DNA from: Pseudomonas monteilii
GTDB lineage: Bacteria > Pseudomonadota > Gammaproteobacteria > Pseudomonadales > Pseudomonadaceae
NCBI GenBank assembly: GCA_001534745.1
Contig: CP013997.1
Coordinates: 1,674,001-1,738,000 of the forward strand
Length of the DNA stretch: 64,000 bases
Reading direction: 5' to 3'
The notes beneath the pieces were generated by a model that was given only the letters and a program-made list of their open reading frames with translations, was not told the DNA's origin and did not search any database. The position numbers and the translations under genes are program-made. Position 1 is the stretch's first letter, and every line of letters begins with the position of its first letter. Below, piece after piece: positions 9,373-19,062 of this stretch.

Positions 9373-12300
9373 ATGTCCATCCTTCGCGTCCTGTCCTCCG
9401 TTGCGATCCCCTCCAGCGCTGAAATCGACGAAAAGATCGCCAACGCTACCGATCATTTCATTCGTGACCATCTGCCCGATTGGTTGAGCCGAGCGACGCC
9501 CGAACGCATCAATCGGTTGCGGGACTGTTTCACTGCCCATTACGCCGCCCAAGACCGTGTCCAGCAACGGCTGGCCGGGCTGACACCGGTCGACCGCTTT
9601 GCCACGATGCACCTCGGTGCGGTCGTGGCGCAGTGGGTGTCCGAACCCGTTGCGTTGCATGAGCTGGAATGGCGTGAAGTCCGTCGCGCCTTCAAACCGT
9701 CGGTGGGCATCAACCTGCCCAGCGACACCCTCATCGTCCTGCGCCAGCCCGCGCTGCTGCGCCTCATGCAGAATTTTCACGCGGGCGCCACCTTCTACGA
9801 AGGCACAGGACTGGTGCGCCAGGGGGACGTGCGCATTCTTTCGGGTGACGCCGACAGCTTCGCGGCCGCCATACGCGCCCTGGACCTTGGCGCGCGTTAC
9901 CAGCAGCACCTGGCGGCGATCTTCACGCCCGAGGCGCAGCACGCATTGGCCCAGGACAAGCGCGCAGCCCTGGCCCTGTGCACGCAGATCGCCCTGTTGC
10001 AAGGCACGCTGACGGCCGACGAAGCGAATGCACTGCAACGCTGGCTCGACGCCGCGCCGACCGACGCGTCCGCCATGGTCGCCTATCCCGGCGCATTGAC
10101 CGTGCTGGGCGAGTGGGTGACCGATGCCGTCGTCGTCCAGCTGCGCGGTATCGAGGGCACTGACCAGGGTCTGCTGCTGTACAGCCCTAACGATACCCAG
10201 GCGCCGCTGCGCCGTTTCTCCAGTTGGGAAGCCATGAACACGGCCTTGGCGCATGCCTTGGGCGACCCGGACTACCGCCGCCGCTTCAGCCAGACGATCA
10301 CGCTGGCGCGGCGAGCCGAGTTTCTCGAACGGCTGGCCGTGCGGCTCGAGGATCCACGCAGCGATCTGGAGCTCACGGGGCCGACTGTCACCGGCGACCT
10401 CTTCGCGCAGCTGGCCGCGCAGCAGATACAGCGTGTCAAGGCAGACGCCGCCATGCTGCTGGTCAGCAATGCCCAGGTCGACGATGCCGCTTCCAAGGCA
10501 CGCCTGAGTCGCTGGGAAACCCTGGGCCTGGATGTGCTCAACCTGGCCGGTCTGTTCGTTCCCGCCATCGGCGCGGCGCTCCTGGCCCAGTTGACGGCGC
10601 AGACCGCATCGGACGCCTACACAGGCCTCGTGCATTGGCACCGTGGTCACCGCCATGAAGCGTTGGAGCACCTGCTGGGCGTGGCCGAGACCGTTGCGGT
10701 CGGCGCGGCGATGGCCGTCGGCATCACCTGGGTGGCCCGTGGTTTCAGGCGAAGCGCCTTCGTCGATGCGCTGGAACCGGTCCAGCTGCAGGACGGGCGC
10801 CGCCGGTTGTGGCACAGGACGCTTGAGCCCTTCGTCGAGACGCCCGATGACGCGGTCCTGCAAGCCGATGGCCGGTTCAGCGACGGCGAGCGACACTGGA
10901 TCCGGATCGAGGGCCGCTTCTACCGAATCCATCAGCCCGTGCCTGGGCAGGGCTGGCGTCTGAGACACCCGCTCGGCGAAGGTGCCTACGAACCGGCGGT
11001 GCAATTCAATGGCGAGCGCTGCTGGTGCTTACGTGATCACCGCCCGCTGGAGTGGCGCGACAGTGCGCAGATGCTCGACACCCTGTGGCCCCACGAGCCG
11101 CCTCTGACGGCAACGCACGCCGAGCGTATCCTGCGCGTGGCGTGCATGGACCAGGACGAGTTGCGCGGGCTGCTGGTCGAGCACCGTCAGGCGCCCTGCA
11201 ACCTGAAGCTGGCGATCCAGTGGTGCGCTGCGGACCGGCGCATCGAGGCGTTCTACGATCAGCTGGCACGTGCCCGCGTGCCCACTGACACCGCCTTGCT
11301 CAGCGAGTGCCGGTTGCAACCTGACCTGACGGGCTTGACCGAGGCGGCGCTGCACGACGCGCTGATCGAGAGGCAAGGCTGGCTAGGTCCTCGGCTGTTC
11401 GAGCACCTGATCCGTGGCGAGCGCCTGTCAGACCCCGTGGCCGCGCTGGTCAGACGTGATTTTCCCGGACTGCCGGAGGGCTACATCGAGGTCGTGTTGC
11501 AGACCGCCACCCAGGCCGAACGAAGCCTGGCACGGGCCGAGCAGCGCCTCCCGCTGGCGTGGGCCACCCAGGCGCGATCGCTGCTTCAATTGGCTCGGCT
11601 GAACAAGGCCCTGGCAGGCCTCTGCCTGAACAACACTTATGGCCCCGACACGATGGACCTGGTCATGCCCCTGCTGCGACGGGTGCGCTGGCCGACACGA
11701 CTCAACCTGGAGCTGCGCGCCGATCCGCATGGCGCCTTGCTGGCGCGCCTCGTTCCGCAGGCGCCCGAGCAGACGCTGCGGGTGCTGGTCCATGAAGACG
11801 ATGGCTTCCATGTCTACGATGACCGAGGGCTGGAAGACGAGGCGTCGATACCGGCACCACGAACGCTGTTCCAGGCCCTGGTGGCCTTGCTGTCGCCGCA
11901 CGAGCTCACGGCGCTGGACTGTCGCCTCGACACCGCCGCAGAAGACCTGCGCCAGACCCTGCTCAAGCACCTGCCCCAGGGGCAGGCGCAGCTCCGCCGA
12001 CTGGCCGGGTGGACGCCTACGCCAGGCTGGTTCAATCCGGGCCAGCGCCTGCCCGATGGTCGCGTCGGTTATCTGCTCAGCGGGCGGGGACCCTCTGCAA
12101 GCTCGACCCGACAGATGCTGCGCGAGCGGGTACGGGCGTTGTACAGCGGGTTCACCGACACGCAGGTCGAGAGCTACCTGAACCTGCTGCTGCGCTCGCC
12201 GGGTTCGGCATTCGAAGTCCTCTTGAACCAGGAGATCAGCTACGAGCGTCTGGATGATGTGCTCAACGAGTGGGCCAGTTCGGAAACCCGCTGGCGCCAG

Positions 12301-13866
12301 CGCACGATACGCAATCGCCTGGGCGCTGCCCTGCGACGGTGCTGGCGCCTGCAAGGCCCCATGGTGTTTTCCGCCAATGGCCAGGCCGAAGGCATGTTGC
12401 TGGACCTGAGTGACGCGCCCGTCCCGGTTCTGCCCAGTCTGCCCGAGCGCACCGACTTCGGTCATGTCACCCAGCTGATCATGACAGGCATGGGCGTGGA
12501 GGACGTTCCGCAGACGTTCATGTCGGCGTTCACCTCGCTGCAACACCTGAACCTGGCCAGCAACCGTCTGACCCGGCTGCCGGCCGGAATCGAAGGGCTG
12601 ACCATGCTGCGCAGCGTCCGTCTCGCGGAAAACCGCATCACCTATTCCGAGTCATTGAGCGAATCGCTGCACGCGCTCGTCGACATCCAGCTGCTCGATC
12701 TGCGATTCAACCCGCTGCGGCGTTTCGCCTGGCGCCACGATGCACGCATGCGCCTTCATACCTTGCTGCTCTCCCATACCCAGTTGGAAGCCTGGCCGAC
12801 CGGATTGCTGCCATGCACCTATCTGGAGTATGTCGATCTGCGCTTCAACCAGATCAGAACGCTGCCTGCCGAGCTGCTGAACATGCCGTTCAACTACCGG
12901 CATGCCTTCGCCGTCGATGGCAACCCCCTGGCACCGGCCGATGTGAACCGTCTGACCGTGCCAGACCCCGGGGCAGTCGCGCCGGACTGGAGCCAGTTGT
13001 ATGACGAGGCCAGCACGCGTGCAGCATGGCTCAATGACCTCCCGCTACAGGATCAGACCGCACGTGCCGCCCTCTGGGACCGTCTCAATGCCTTGCCGGA
13101 CAATGCAGGGTTTCTTGCGCTGTTGAGCGAGCTGACCCACGCGGCTGACTACGTGCAGGCGCGTGACGTGTTGCGCTCGCAGGTCTGGGAGATGATCGAG
13201 CGGCTGGATACCGATGCCCAGGTGCGCGGCGAGTTGTTCGCACGCGCCAACGAGCCTCGCACCTGCGCCGATTGCGCGGCTGACCGGTTCTCCGAGTTGC
13301 GCTTGCAGATCATGGTCGTCGACGCACAGCGGGCCACCGGGCCGCAGCGCGAGCGAGAGCTGCTGACGCTCGGCAGGCGCCTGTTCCGTCTGGACCGGCT
13401 CGACCAGTTCGTCCGCGCCGACATCGCCGAACGCCTGCGCGCCGGCCAGGCCGTGGATGAGGTCGAGGTGAGTCTGGCCTACCGGGTGCGCCTGGCGCAG
13501 GAGCTGGACCTTCCTGCGCAGCCGCGGCACATGCGTTTCGAGCAGGTCGCCAATGTCAGCGCGGTCGCCCTCAGCGATGCGCTGGAAACGGTGAGAGCCG
13601 CCGAGCGTTCGGCGGAACTGACCGAAAGCCTGAGCCGCCGCGCCTTCTGGCGGGACTATCTGGCCTCGGTCCATCCTGCAGCCTTTGCGGCCGTGCGCGA
13701 CAACTTCGCCGCACGCGGCAACGCACTCGATGAGCAGGGGGAAACCCTGACCAGCGAGCAGTATCGGGCGCGCTGGCAGACGCTCGACAGCGAGCGCGAG
13801 GCAGCGCTGCATGTGCTGACGGTCCACCTCACCGACGAGGCGCTCGCCCGTCATCCGCTCGATTAG
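9373..13866 (+). CDS. Giant LRR protein with C-terminal NEL-type E3 ubiquitin ligase domain
   Basis: A 1497-residue protein of a class found in plant- and insect-associated pseudomonads. The first ~380 residues resemble the dermonecrotic-toxin-like DUF6543 region. A hydrophobic stretch spans about 385-475 ([28 protein letters not shown]). Leucine-rich repeats span about 1030-1165 ([15 protein letters not shown] from L1056; [24 protein letters not shown]). The last ~300 residues resemble the NEL domain of IpaH/SspH effectors, with a catalytic CxD motif at C1298-A1299-D1300 in [13 protein letters not shown] enzymes form a cysteine thioester with eukaryotic ubiquitin. Start ATG has GGAG 7 bases upstream. 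No signal peptide and no secretion genes are nearby; base composition matches the neighbours. Confidence 0.85.
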   Translation: MSILRVLSSVAIPSSAEIDEKIANATDHFIRDHLPDWLSRATPERINRLRDCFTAHYAAQDRVQQRLAGLTPVDRFATMHLGAVVAQWVSEPVALHELEWREVRRAFKPSVGINLPSDTLIVLRQPALLRLMQNFHAGATFYEGTGLVRQGDVRILSGDADSFAAAIRALDLGARYQQHLAAIFTPEAQHALAQDKRAALALCTQIALLQGTLTADEANALQRWLDAAPTDASAMVAYPGALTVLGEWVTDAVVVQLRGIEGTDQGLLLYSPNDTQAPLRRFSSWEAMNTALAHALGDPDYRRRFSQTITLARRAEFLERLAVRLEDPRSDLELTGPTVTGDLFAQLAAQQIQRVKADAAMLLVSNAQVDDAASKARLSRWETLGLDVLNLAGLFVPAIGAALLAQLTAQTASDAYTGLVHWHRGHRHEALEHLLGVAETVAVGAAMAVGITWVARGFRRSAFVDALEPVQLQDGRRRLWHRTLEPFVETPDDAVLQADGRFSDGERHWIRIEGRFYRIHQPVPGQGWRLRHPLGEGAYEPAVQFNGERCWCLRDHRPLEWRDSAQMLDTLWPHEPPLTATHAERILRVACMDQDELRGLLVEHRQAPCNLKLAIQWCAADRRIEAFYDQLARARVPTDTALLSECRLQPDLTGLTEAALHDALIERQGWLGPRLFEHLIRGERLSDPVAALVRRDFPGLPEGYIEVVLQTATQAERSLARAEQRLPLAWATQARSLLQLARLNKALAGLCLNNTYGPDTMDLVMPLLRRVRWPTRLNLELRADPHGALLARLVPQAPEQTLRVLVHEDDGFHVYDDRGLEDEASIPAPRTLFQALVALLSPHELTALDCRLDTAAEDLRQTLLKHLPQGQAQLRRLAGWTPTPGWFNPGQRLPDGRVGYLLSGRGPSASSTRQMLRERVRALYSGFTDTQVESYLNLLLRSPGSAFEVLLNQEISYERLDDVLNEWASSETRWRQRTIRNRLGAALRRCWRLQGPMVFSANGQAEGMLLDLSDAPVPVLPSLPERTDFGHVTQLIMTGMGVEDVPQTFMSAFTSLQHLNLASNRLTRLPAGIEGLTMLRSVRLAENRITYSESLSESLHALVDIQLLDLRFNPLRRFAWRHDARMRLHTLLLSHTQLEAWPTGLLPCTYLEYVDLRFNQIRTLPAELLNMPFNYRHAFAVDGNPLAPADVNRLTVPDPGAVAPDWSQLYDEASTRAAWLNDLPLQDQTARAALWDRLNALPDNAGFLALLSELTHAADYVQARDVLRSQVWEMIERLDTDAQVRGELFARANEPRTCADCAADRFSELRLQIMVVDAQRATGPQRERELLTLGRRLFRLDRLDQFVRADIAERLRAGQAVDEVEVSLAYRVRLAQELDLPAQPRHMRFEQVANVSAVALSDALETVRAAERSAELTESLSRRAFWRDYLASVHPAAFAAVRDNFAARGNALDEQGETLTSEQYRARWQTLDSEREAALHVLTVHLTDEALARHPLD

Positions 13867-13970
13867 TGGTCACTGGCCAAATCGGTCAGGACGATTGGCA
13901 GATTTGGCCATTGTGCCCAGGCAAGGCCGGCGCGACCATTCGGGCATCAGTCGCCAGCGGAGCCCCGGCC

Positions 13971-14738
13971 ATGCAGATCGAACACCAGCACTTCGTCGTC
14001 AGCGGCGCCGCGTCCGGACTGGGCGCGGCGACTGCGCAGATGCTCGTCGAAGCCGGCGCCCATGTCCTGTTGATCGATGTCGACGCCGCTGCGCTGGAGC
14101 GCCAGGCCGAGGTGCTGGGCGAACGGACGTGTTTCGCGGTTGCCGATGTCAGCGACGAGCAGGCTGTACAGGCGGCGATCGACCAGGCCATGAGCGCGTT
14201 CGGCAGCCTCCAGGGCCTGGTCAACTGCGCAGGCATCGTCGGCGCCGAGAAGGTGCTGGGCAAACAGGGGCCCCATCGCCTGGACAGCTTCGCCCGCGTC
14301 ATCGGCGTCAACCTGATCGGCAGCTTCAACCTGCTGCGCCTGGTGGCCGACGCCATGTCGCAAGGCCAACCCTCGGCCGACGGTGAACGCGGCGTCATCA
14401 TCAATACCGCCTCCATCGCCGCCAGCGACGGTCAGATCGGCCAGGCGGCCTATGCCGCTTCGAAAGGCGGCGTGGCCAGCCTGACCTTGCCGGCGGCGCG
14501 CGAGCTGGCCCGTCATGGCATCCGCGTCATGACCATTGCCCCCGGCATCTTCGAGACCCCCATGATGGCCGGCATGCCCGAGGACGTTCGGGCGTCGCTG
14601 GCCGCTGGGGTGCCTTTCCCTCAACGTCTGGGCCAGCCGCGCGAGTATGCGGCGCTGGTTCGTCACATCATCGAGAACAGCATGCTCAATGGCGAGGTGA
14701 TACGCCTCGACGGCGCCTTGCGCATGGCTGCCCGCTAA
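13971..14738 (+). CDS. SDR-family 3-hydroxyacyl-CoA dehydrogenase (type II-like)
   Basis: A short-chain dehydrogenase of 255 residues, likely oxidising 3-hydroxyacyl-CoA to 3-ketoacyl-CoA with NAD. The Rossmann motif SGAASGLG is at residues 11-18, NCAG at 85-88, and the catalytic S148, Y161 and K165 in YAASKGG. The ATG at 13971, preceded by GGAG, is chosen because the longer reading has no domain upstream of VVSGAASG. It is first in a tight four-gene operon with thiolase, acyl-CoA dehydrogenase and enoyl-CoA hydratase. The same combination occurs in the P. putida fadB2x-fadAx-fadB1x cluster, so it is probably the type II (HSD17B10-like) enzyme. Confidence 0.9.
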   Translation: MQIEHQHFVVSGAASGLGAATAQMLVEAGAHVLLIDVDAAALERQAEVLGERTCFAVADVSDEQAVQAAIDQAMSAFGSLQGLVNCAGIVGAEKVLGKQGPHRLDSFARVIGVNLIGSFNLLRLVADAMSQGQPSADGERGVIINTASIAASDGQIGQAAYAASKGGVASLTLPAARELARHGIRVMTIAPGIFETPMMAGMPEDVRASLAAGVPFPQRLGQPREYAALVRHIIENSMLNGEVIRLDGALRMAAR

Positions 14739-14757
14739 CCTCTCTGGAGCCACCACC

Positions 14758-15951
14758 GTGAATCGAGAAACCGACCCCATCGTCATCGTCAGCGCCGTAC
14801 GCACGCCCATGGGCGGGCTGCAGGGCGACTTGAGCGGACTGACCGCGCCCCAGCTGGGTGCCGCTGCGATCCGCGCCGCCGTCGAACGTGCAGGTGTCAG
14901 CCCCGAGGCGGTCGACCAGGTGTTGTTCGGTTGCGTGCTGTCCGCGGGGCAGGGTCAGGCGCCTGCACGACAGGCCGCATTGGGTGCGGGATTGGGCCGC
15001 CACACCAGCTGCACCACCTTGAACAAGATGTGTGGCTCCGGCATGCAAGCCGTGATGCTGGCACACGATACGCTGCGGGCAGGCAGTGCCGAAGTCATCG
15101 TCGCCGGTGGCATGGAGAGCATGAGCAATGCGCCTTATCTGTTGGACAAGGCGCGCGCCGGCTACCGCATGGGCCATGGCCGGGTGCTCGACCATATGTT
15201 TCTGGACGGTCTGGAAGATGCCTACGACACCGGGCGCCTGATGGGCACCTTTGCCGAGGATTGTGCGCGCGACAACGGCTTCACCCGGCAGGACCAGGAT
15301 GCGTTCGCCATCGCTTCGCTGACGCGCGCCCAGGCGGCGATCGAACAGGGGCGCTTCGCCGCGGAAATCGTGGCGGTCGAGGCACCCGAGGGCAAGCGTA
15401 TGAAGCGCGTCGAACATGATGAGCAGCCCCCCAAGGCGCGCATGGAGAAGATTCCTGAGCTGCGCCCGGCGTTTCGGGAAGGAGGCACCGTCACGGCGGC
15501 CAACGCCAGTTCCATTTCCGACGGCGCTGCCGCCTTGGTACTGATGCGCCAGAGCCAGGCACAGCGGCTGGGCTTGCAGCCCTTGGCCGTCATCCACGGC
15601 CATGCAGCGTTCGCCGACGCACCGGCCTTGTTCCCGACGGCGCCGATTGGTGCCGTGCGCGCCTTGATGCAGCGTACCGGCTGGGCGTTGGAGGAGGTGG
15701 ACCTGTTCGAAATCAACGAGGCGTTTGCGGTGGTCACGCTGGCGACCATGAAGCACCTGCAACTGCCCCTCGAGAAGGTCAACATCCATGGAGGCGCCTG
15801 TGCCCTGGGGCATCCTATCGGTGCCTCCGGCGCGCGCATTCTGGTCACCCTGCTGTCCGCGCTGCGCCAGAACGGCTTGCGTCGGGGCGTGGCAGCCATC
15901 TGTATCGGTGGCGGCGAGGCCACGGCCATGGCCGTCGAGTGCCTGTATTGA
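14758..15951 (+). CDS. Acetyl-CoA acyltransferase (thiolase)
   Basis: Cleaves 3-ketoacyl-CoA with CoA to give acetyl-CoA and a shortened acyl-CoA. The 397-residue protein has the nucleophilic C92 in NKMCGSGMQ, the GGACALGHPIGASGAR signature with H352, and the second cysteine C382 in CIGGGEA. Start is GTG at 14758 after a GGAG ribosome binding site, 19 bp downstream of the dehydrogenase gene. Members can run degradatively or biosynthetically; the operon with acyl-CoA dehydrogenase and hydratase points to degradation. Confidence 0.95.
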   Translation: MNRETDPIVIVSAVRTPMGGLQGDLSGLTAPQLGAAAIRAAVERAGVSPEAVDQVLFGCVLSAGQGQAPARQAALGAGLGRHTSCTTLNKMCGSGMQAVMLAHDTLRAGSAEVIVAGGMESMSNAPYLLDKARAGYRMGHGRVLDHMFLDGLEDAYDTGRLMGTFAEDCARDNGFTRQDQDAFAIASLTRAQAAIEQGRFAAEIVAVEAPEGKRMKRVEHDEQPPKARMEKIPELRPAFREGGTVTAANASSISDGAAALVLMRQSQAQRLGLQPLAVIHGHAAFADAPALFPTAPIGAVRALMQRTGWALEEVDLFEINEAFAVVTLATMKHLQLPLEKVNIHGGACALGHPIGASGARILVTLLSALRQNGLRRGVAAICIGGGEATAMAVECLY

Positions 15952-15966
15952 GACGAGGTGAACCCC

Positions 15967-17094
15967 ATGCTGCTCAGTGAAGAACAACAACAGATCACCG
16001 ACGCCGTACGCGATTTCGCCCAGGAGCGCCTCAAGCCCTTCGCCGAACAGTGGGATCGCGAGCACCGCTTTCCCCGTGAGACGATCGAGGAGATGGCAGG
16101 GCTTGGCCTGTTCGGCATGCTGGTGCCCGAACAGTGGGGAGGCAGCGACACGGGCTATGTAGCCTACGCCATGGCCGTCGAGGAAGTGGCCGCTGGCGAC
16201 GGGGCCTGCTCGACGATCATGAGTGTCCACAACTCCGTGGGGTGCGTGCCGATCCTGGCCTTCGGCAACGAGGACCAGAAGCAGCGTTTCCTGACGCCCC
16301 TGGCCCAAGGCACCATGATCGGTGCGTTCGCCTTGACCGAGCCCCACGCCGGTTCGGATGCCAGCAGCCTGAAGACCCGTGCACGGCGCGAGGGCGATCA
16401 CTATGTGATCAATGGCAGCAAGCAGTTCATCACTTCCGGCCAGCAGGCCGGGGTGGTCCTGGTCTTTGCCGTCACGGATCCGAGCGCCGGAAAGCGTGGT
16501 ATCAGCGCCTTCATCGTGCCCACCGATACGCCTGGCTACACCGTGGCACGGGTCGAGGAAAAGTTGGGTCAGCATGCTTCGGACACCTGTCACCTGGTGT
16601 TCGAGGACATGCGTGTGCCGGCGGCCAATCGGCTGGGTGAAGAAGGTGAGGGCTACCGCATCGCCCTGGCCAACCTCGAAGGGGGACGCGTTGGCATCGC
16701 GGCTCAGTCCGTCGGCATGGCCCGGGCGGCGTTCGAGGTGGCGCGTGAGTATGCACGTGAGCGACAGAGCTTCGGCAAGCCTTTGATCGAACACCAGGCT
16801 GTCGCCTTCCGCCTGGCCGACATGGCGACGCGCATTGCCGTCGCGCGGCAGATGGTCTTGCACGCTGCAGCCTTGCGTGACGCAGGCCGTCCAGCCCTCA
16901 CCGAGGCGTGCATGGCCAAGCTGTTTGCCTCGGAGATGGCCGAGCGCGTGTGTTCGGAGGCGCTTCAGACCCTGGGCGGTTACGGCTATCTGAATGATTT
17001 TCCGCTGGCGCGCATCTACCGGGATGTGCGGGTCTGCCAGATCTACGAAGGCACCAGCGATATCCAGCGCATGGTCATTGCGCGCAATCTGTGA
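15967..17094 (+). CDS. Acyl-CoA dehydrogenase
   Basis: An FAD enzyme forming trans-2-enoyl-CoA, passing electrons to ETF. 375 residues, normal for the short/branched-chain class. Visible signatures are [16 protein letters not shown] in the middle domain, [24 protein letters not shown] and a C-terminal YEGTSDIQR whose E361 is the likely catalytic base. The ATG at 15967 is favoured over the in-frame GTG at 15958 because GAGGTG sits 7-12 bases upstream of it. The position between thiolase and hydratase genes suggests a short-chain, branched or otherwise unusual acyl substrate. Confidence 0.95.
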   Translation: MLLSEEQQQITDAVRDFAQERLKPFAEQWDREHRFPRETIEEMAGLGLFGMLVPEQWGGSDTGYVAYAMAVEEVAAGDGACSTIMSVHNSVGCVPILAFGNEDQKQRFLTPLAQGTMIGAFALTEPHAGSDASSLKTRARREGDHYVINGSKQFITSGQQAGVVLVFAVTDPSAGKRGISAFIVPTDTPGYTVARVEEKLGQHASDTCHLVFEDMRVPAANRLGEEGEGYRIALANLEGGRVGIAAQSVGMARAAFEVAREYARERQSFGKPLIEHQAVAFRLADMATRIAVARQMVLHAAALRDAGRPALTEACMAKLFASEMAERVCSEALQTLGGYGYLNDFPLARIYRDVRVCQIYEGTSDIQRMVIARNL

Positions 17095-17107
17095 AGGAGC
17101 CCTGTGC

Positions 17108-17881
17108 ATGACGTTCGATACCCTGCTGGTCGAGGTCAAAGGTCGCGTTGGCCTGATCACCCTCAACCGACCTCACGCGCTCAATGCCCTCAATGCGCAG
17201 TTGATCGAAGAGCTCAATCACGCGCTCGAGCGCTTCGATCGCGACCCGGACATCGGTTGCATCGTGTTGACCGGCTCCGACAAGGCGTTCGCAGCCGGCG
17301 CCGACATCAAGGAAATGGCCACGCTGGCGTATCCGCGCATCTACCTGGACGACCTGTTCAGCGAATCCGACAAGGTCGCCAGCCGGCGAAAGCCCATCCT
17401 GGCGGCGGTCAGCGGTTTCGCCTTGGGGGGTGGCTGTGAGCTGGCGATGATGTGCGACTTCATCCTGGCGGCCGACACCGCACGCTTCGGTCAGCCGGAG
17501 GTCAACCTGGGTGTCTTGCCCGGCATGGGCGGCACGCAGCGGTTGACCCGCGCGGTGGGCAAGGCCAAGGCCATGGAGCTGTGCCTGACGGGCCGCCTGA
17601 TGAATGCCGAGGAAGCCGAGCGGGCAGGGCTCGTGGCACGCGTGGTGCCCCAGGCGCGCCTGTTGGAAGAGGCCCTGGAGACGGCGCAGCGCATCGCCAG
17701 CAAGTCGCTGCCTGTGACCATGATGATCAAGGAGTGCGTCGACCGTGCCTTCGAAGGATCGCTCAGTGAAGGGGTGCGGTTCGAGCGTCGTGTGTTTCAT
17801 GCCGCTTTCGCGACCGAGGACCAGAAGGAGGGAATGCAGGCGTTCATGGCCAAGCGCGAGCCGGTGTTCAAACATCGTTAA
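17108..17881 (+). CDS. Enoyl-CoA hydratase
   Basis: Hydrates trans-2-enoyl-CoA to 3-hydroxyacyl-CoA. 257 residues of the crotonase fold: [17 protein letters not shown] and [16 protein letters not shown] form the CoA-binding oxyanion region. The paired glutamates E111 and E131 ([19 protein letters not shown]) match the hydratase catalytic pair. The ATG at 17108 follows GGAGCC just after the dehydrogenase stop, so a longer upstream reading is rejected. It is last of the operon; with the three genes before it the full spiral from acyl-CoA to acetyl-CoA is covered, but no acyl-CoA ligase follows. Confidence 0.95.
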   Translation: MTFDTLLVEVKGRVGLITLNRPHALNALNAQLIEELNHALERFDRDPDIGCIVLTGSDKAFAAGADIKEMATLAYPRIYLDDLFSESDKVASRRKPILAAVSGFALGGGCELAMMCDFILAADTARFGQPEVNLGVLPGMGGTQRLTRAVGKAKAMELCLTGRLMNAEEAERAGLVARVVPQARLLEEALETAQRIASKSLPVTMMIKECVDRAFEGSLSEGVRFERRVFHAAFATEDQKEGMQAFMAKREPVFKHR

Positions 17882-18018
17882 CGGGCTTCTGCAGACCCGG
17901 GACAGGTCTCGGTAAAGCGAGGGCGGCTGCGTGGCGTCAGGGCTTTGGACAGGGCAGGGTCATCGGCGTGCTACGGGTCGCCTGCCGTCCGCTTCGGTCG
18001 ATTTCCCCTTCATTTCTG

Positions 18019-18047
18019 TTGCCCAGCACGACGTGGCGTCTTAGACT
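18019..18047 (+). promoter_or_regulatory. Candidate promoter of the DksA-like gene
   Basis: TTGCCC (18019-18024) and TAGACT (18042-18047) with 17-bp spacing, each 4 of 6 matches to sigma-70 consensus. A predicted start near 18054 would put the following palindrome in the 5' leader. Confidence 0.35.
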
Positions 18048-18062
18048 GCCGCCCCCTGTAAA

Positions 18063-18082
18063 CGAGCGCCGTACGGCGCTCG
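18063..18082. repeat. 20-bp perfect palindrome in the leader of the DksA-like gene
   Basis: CGAGCGCCGT followed by its exact reverse complement, centred on GTAC, lying about 10-30 bp after the predicted transcription start. It could be an operator, an mRNA hairpin or the end of the beta-oxidation transcript; no T-run follows. Confidence 0.6.
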
Positions 18083-18158
18083 ACTCATTCCGCTGGCGGG
18101 GCGCGGTTCCCGACGGCATCCGCAATGCCTAAATGCACGTATTTTCATAGAGAAATCG

Positions 18159-18563
18159 ATGACCAAGGAACAGTTGCTGGCCATGCCGGCCGATGACTAC
18201 ATGAACGCTGAGCAACTCGCATTCTTCACCGAGCTGCTGCAATCGATGAAAGTCGATACCCATGAGCGCATCGAACAGAGCCGTACCACCATCGAAAGCC
18301 TCGATACGCCGTCCGATCCGGCCGATGTGGCTTCGGTCGAGGAAGAGCGTCATTGGTTGGTCAATGCCATCGAGCGTGATCAGCGTCTGTTGCCACAGCT
18401 CGAAATGGCCCTGGGCCGAATCCAGGACGAAAGCTTTGGTTGGTGCGACGACAGCGGTGAGCCGATCGGCCTGCAGCGACTGTTGATCAGCCCGACGACC
18501 AAGTATTGCATCGAGGCCCAAGAGCGACACGAGCAGCTCGATCGTCACCAGCGCCAGGTGTAG
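18159..18563 (+). CDS. DksA/TraR-family protein lacking the full zinc finger
   Basis: A 134-residue member of the DksA family, which binds the RNA polymerase secondary channel and works with ppGpp. The coiled-coil tip is recognisable: SDPADVASVEEE holds the D-x-x-D-x-A pattern (D53, D56, A58) equivalent to E. coli D71, D74, A76. The globular part retains C96 and C117, but the two CxxC pairs are reduced to C96-D-D-S99 and C117-I-E-A120. This resembles the zinc-independent paralogue DksA2 of P. aeruginosa. Such proteins can replace DksA when zinc is scarce. No Zur site was recognised upstream. The classical dksA is expected elsewhere in the genome. Confidence 0.85.
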   Translation: MTKEQLLAMPADDYMNAEQLAFFTELLQSMKVDTHERIEQSRTTIESLDTPSDPADVASVEEERHWLVNAIERDQRLLPQLEMALGRIQDESFGWCDDSGEPIGLQRLLISPTTKYCIEAQERHEQLDRHQRQV

Positions 18564-18602
18564 TCCTCTGCGCAAGCCCTGGGGGGCGGATCGCCTCCAC
18601 GC

Positions 18603-18642
18603 ACGGGTGTGTCCTTCGGTCTGTCGGGAAGGACACGCCCGT
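18603..18642. terminator. Long hairpin after the DksA-like gene
   Basis: ACGGGTGTGTCCTT pairs with AAGGACACGCCCGT (14 bp with one G-U) around a 12-base loop, 40 bp after the stop codon. No T-run follows, so it is a candidate terminator or a REP-like element. Confidence 0.5.
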
Positions 18643-18867
18643 CGATCTTCAGGGATCGATCCGGCACTCAAGCCCGTTCGAGTGCCTCTGGTGAAACGCC
18701 CGGGCGATCAGGGGCGCGAGAAATCCTCAAAGTTTCTCGACGGGTTTTGCTGTTTTCGGGCATATTCTTCCCTCGTCATGCATGCATGGACGACGGGGTG
18801 CTTTGGGGGACGTCATTCGATGTTCACCTGATGCATCTTTTTCGACGATCGTGATGTCGTACAGAAC

Positions 18868-18883
18868 GGCGTTGTACAACGCC
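18868..18883. repeat. 16-bp perfect palindrome
   Basis: GGCGTTGT followed by its exact complement ACAACGCC, centred on GTAC, 180 bp upstream of the following gene. Possible protein-binding site; no regulator assigned. Confidence 0.55.
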
Positions 18884-19062
18884 CTCGACGGTTGTCCTGT
18901 CCATGGCAGCAATCGCTGGCACCAGTCATCTTTCCTGCGTCCGCTGTTGCCGATATGTACAGACCATAGGACGCTGATCCCTTATCTTCGCTTGAAGCGC
19001 CGTGGCTTTCGCGTTCGTCCGTTCGCGAAGCGCGGGATAGACCTGATGTGAGGAATTGTTCA

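Larger units (their letters stand above)
18564..19062. other. Intergenic stretch of about 500 bp without a supported gene
   Basis: Only short, mutually overlapping ORFs of poor quality are present. It holds a long inverted repeat at 18603-18642 and a perfect palindrome at 18868-18883, both listed separately. It may contain the promoter of the downstream gene of unknown function; no clear -35/-10 pair could be picked. Confidence 0.6.

Noticed and set aside
9082..11004. A 640-codon open frame on the minus strand
   Set aside because: Opposite the NEL/LRR gene and the AraC gene, with no domain resemblance.
14686..17166. An 826-codon open frame on the minus strand
   Set aside because: It lies opposite the thiolase and acyl-CoA dehydrogenase genes, whose motifs are clear; long antisense frames are expected in high-GC DNA.
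17937..18125. A 62-codon minus-strand frame between the hydratase and DksA-like genes
   Set aside because: It spans the predicted promoter and palindrome and has no recognisable features.
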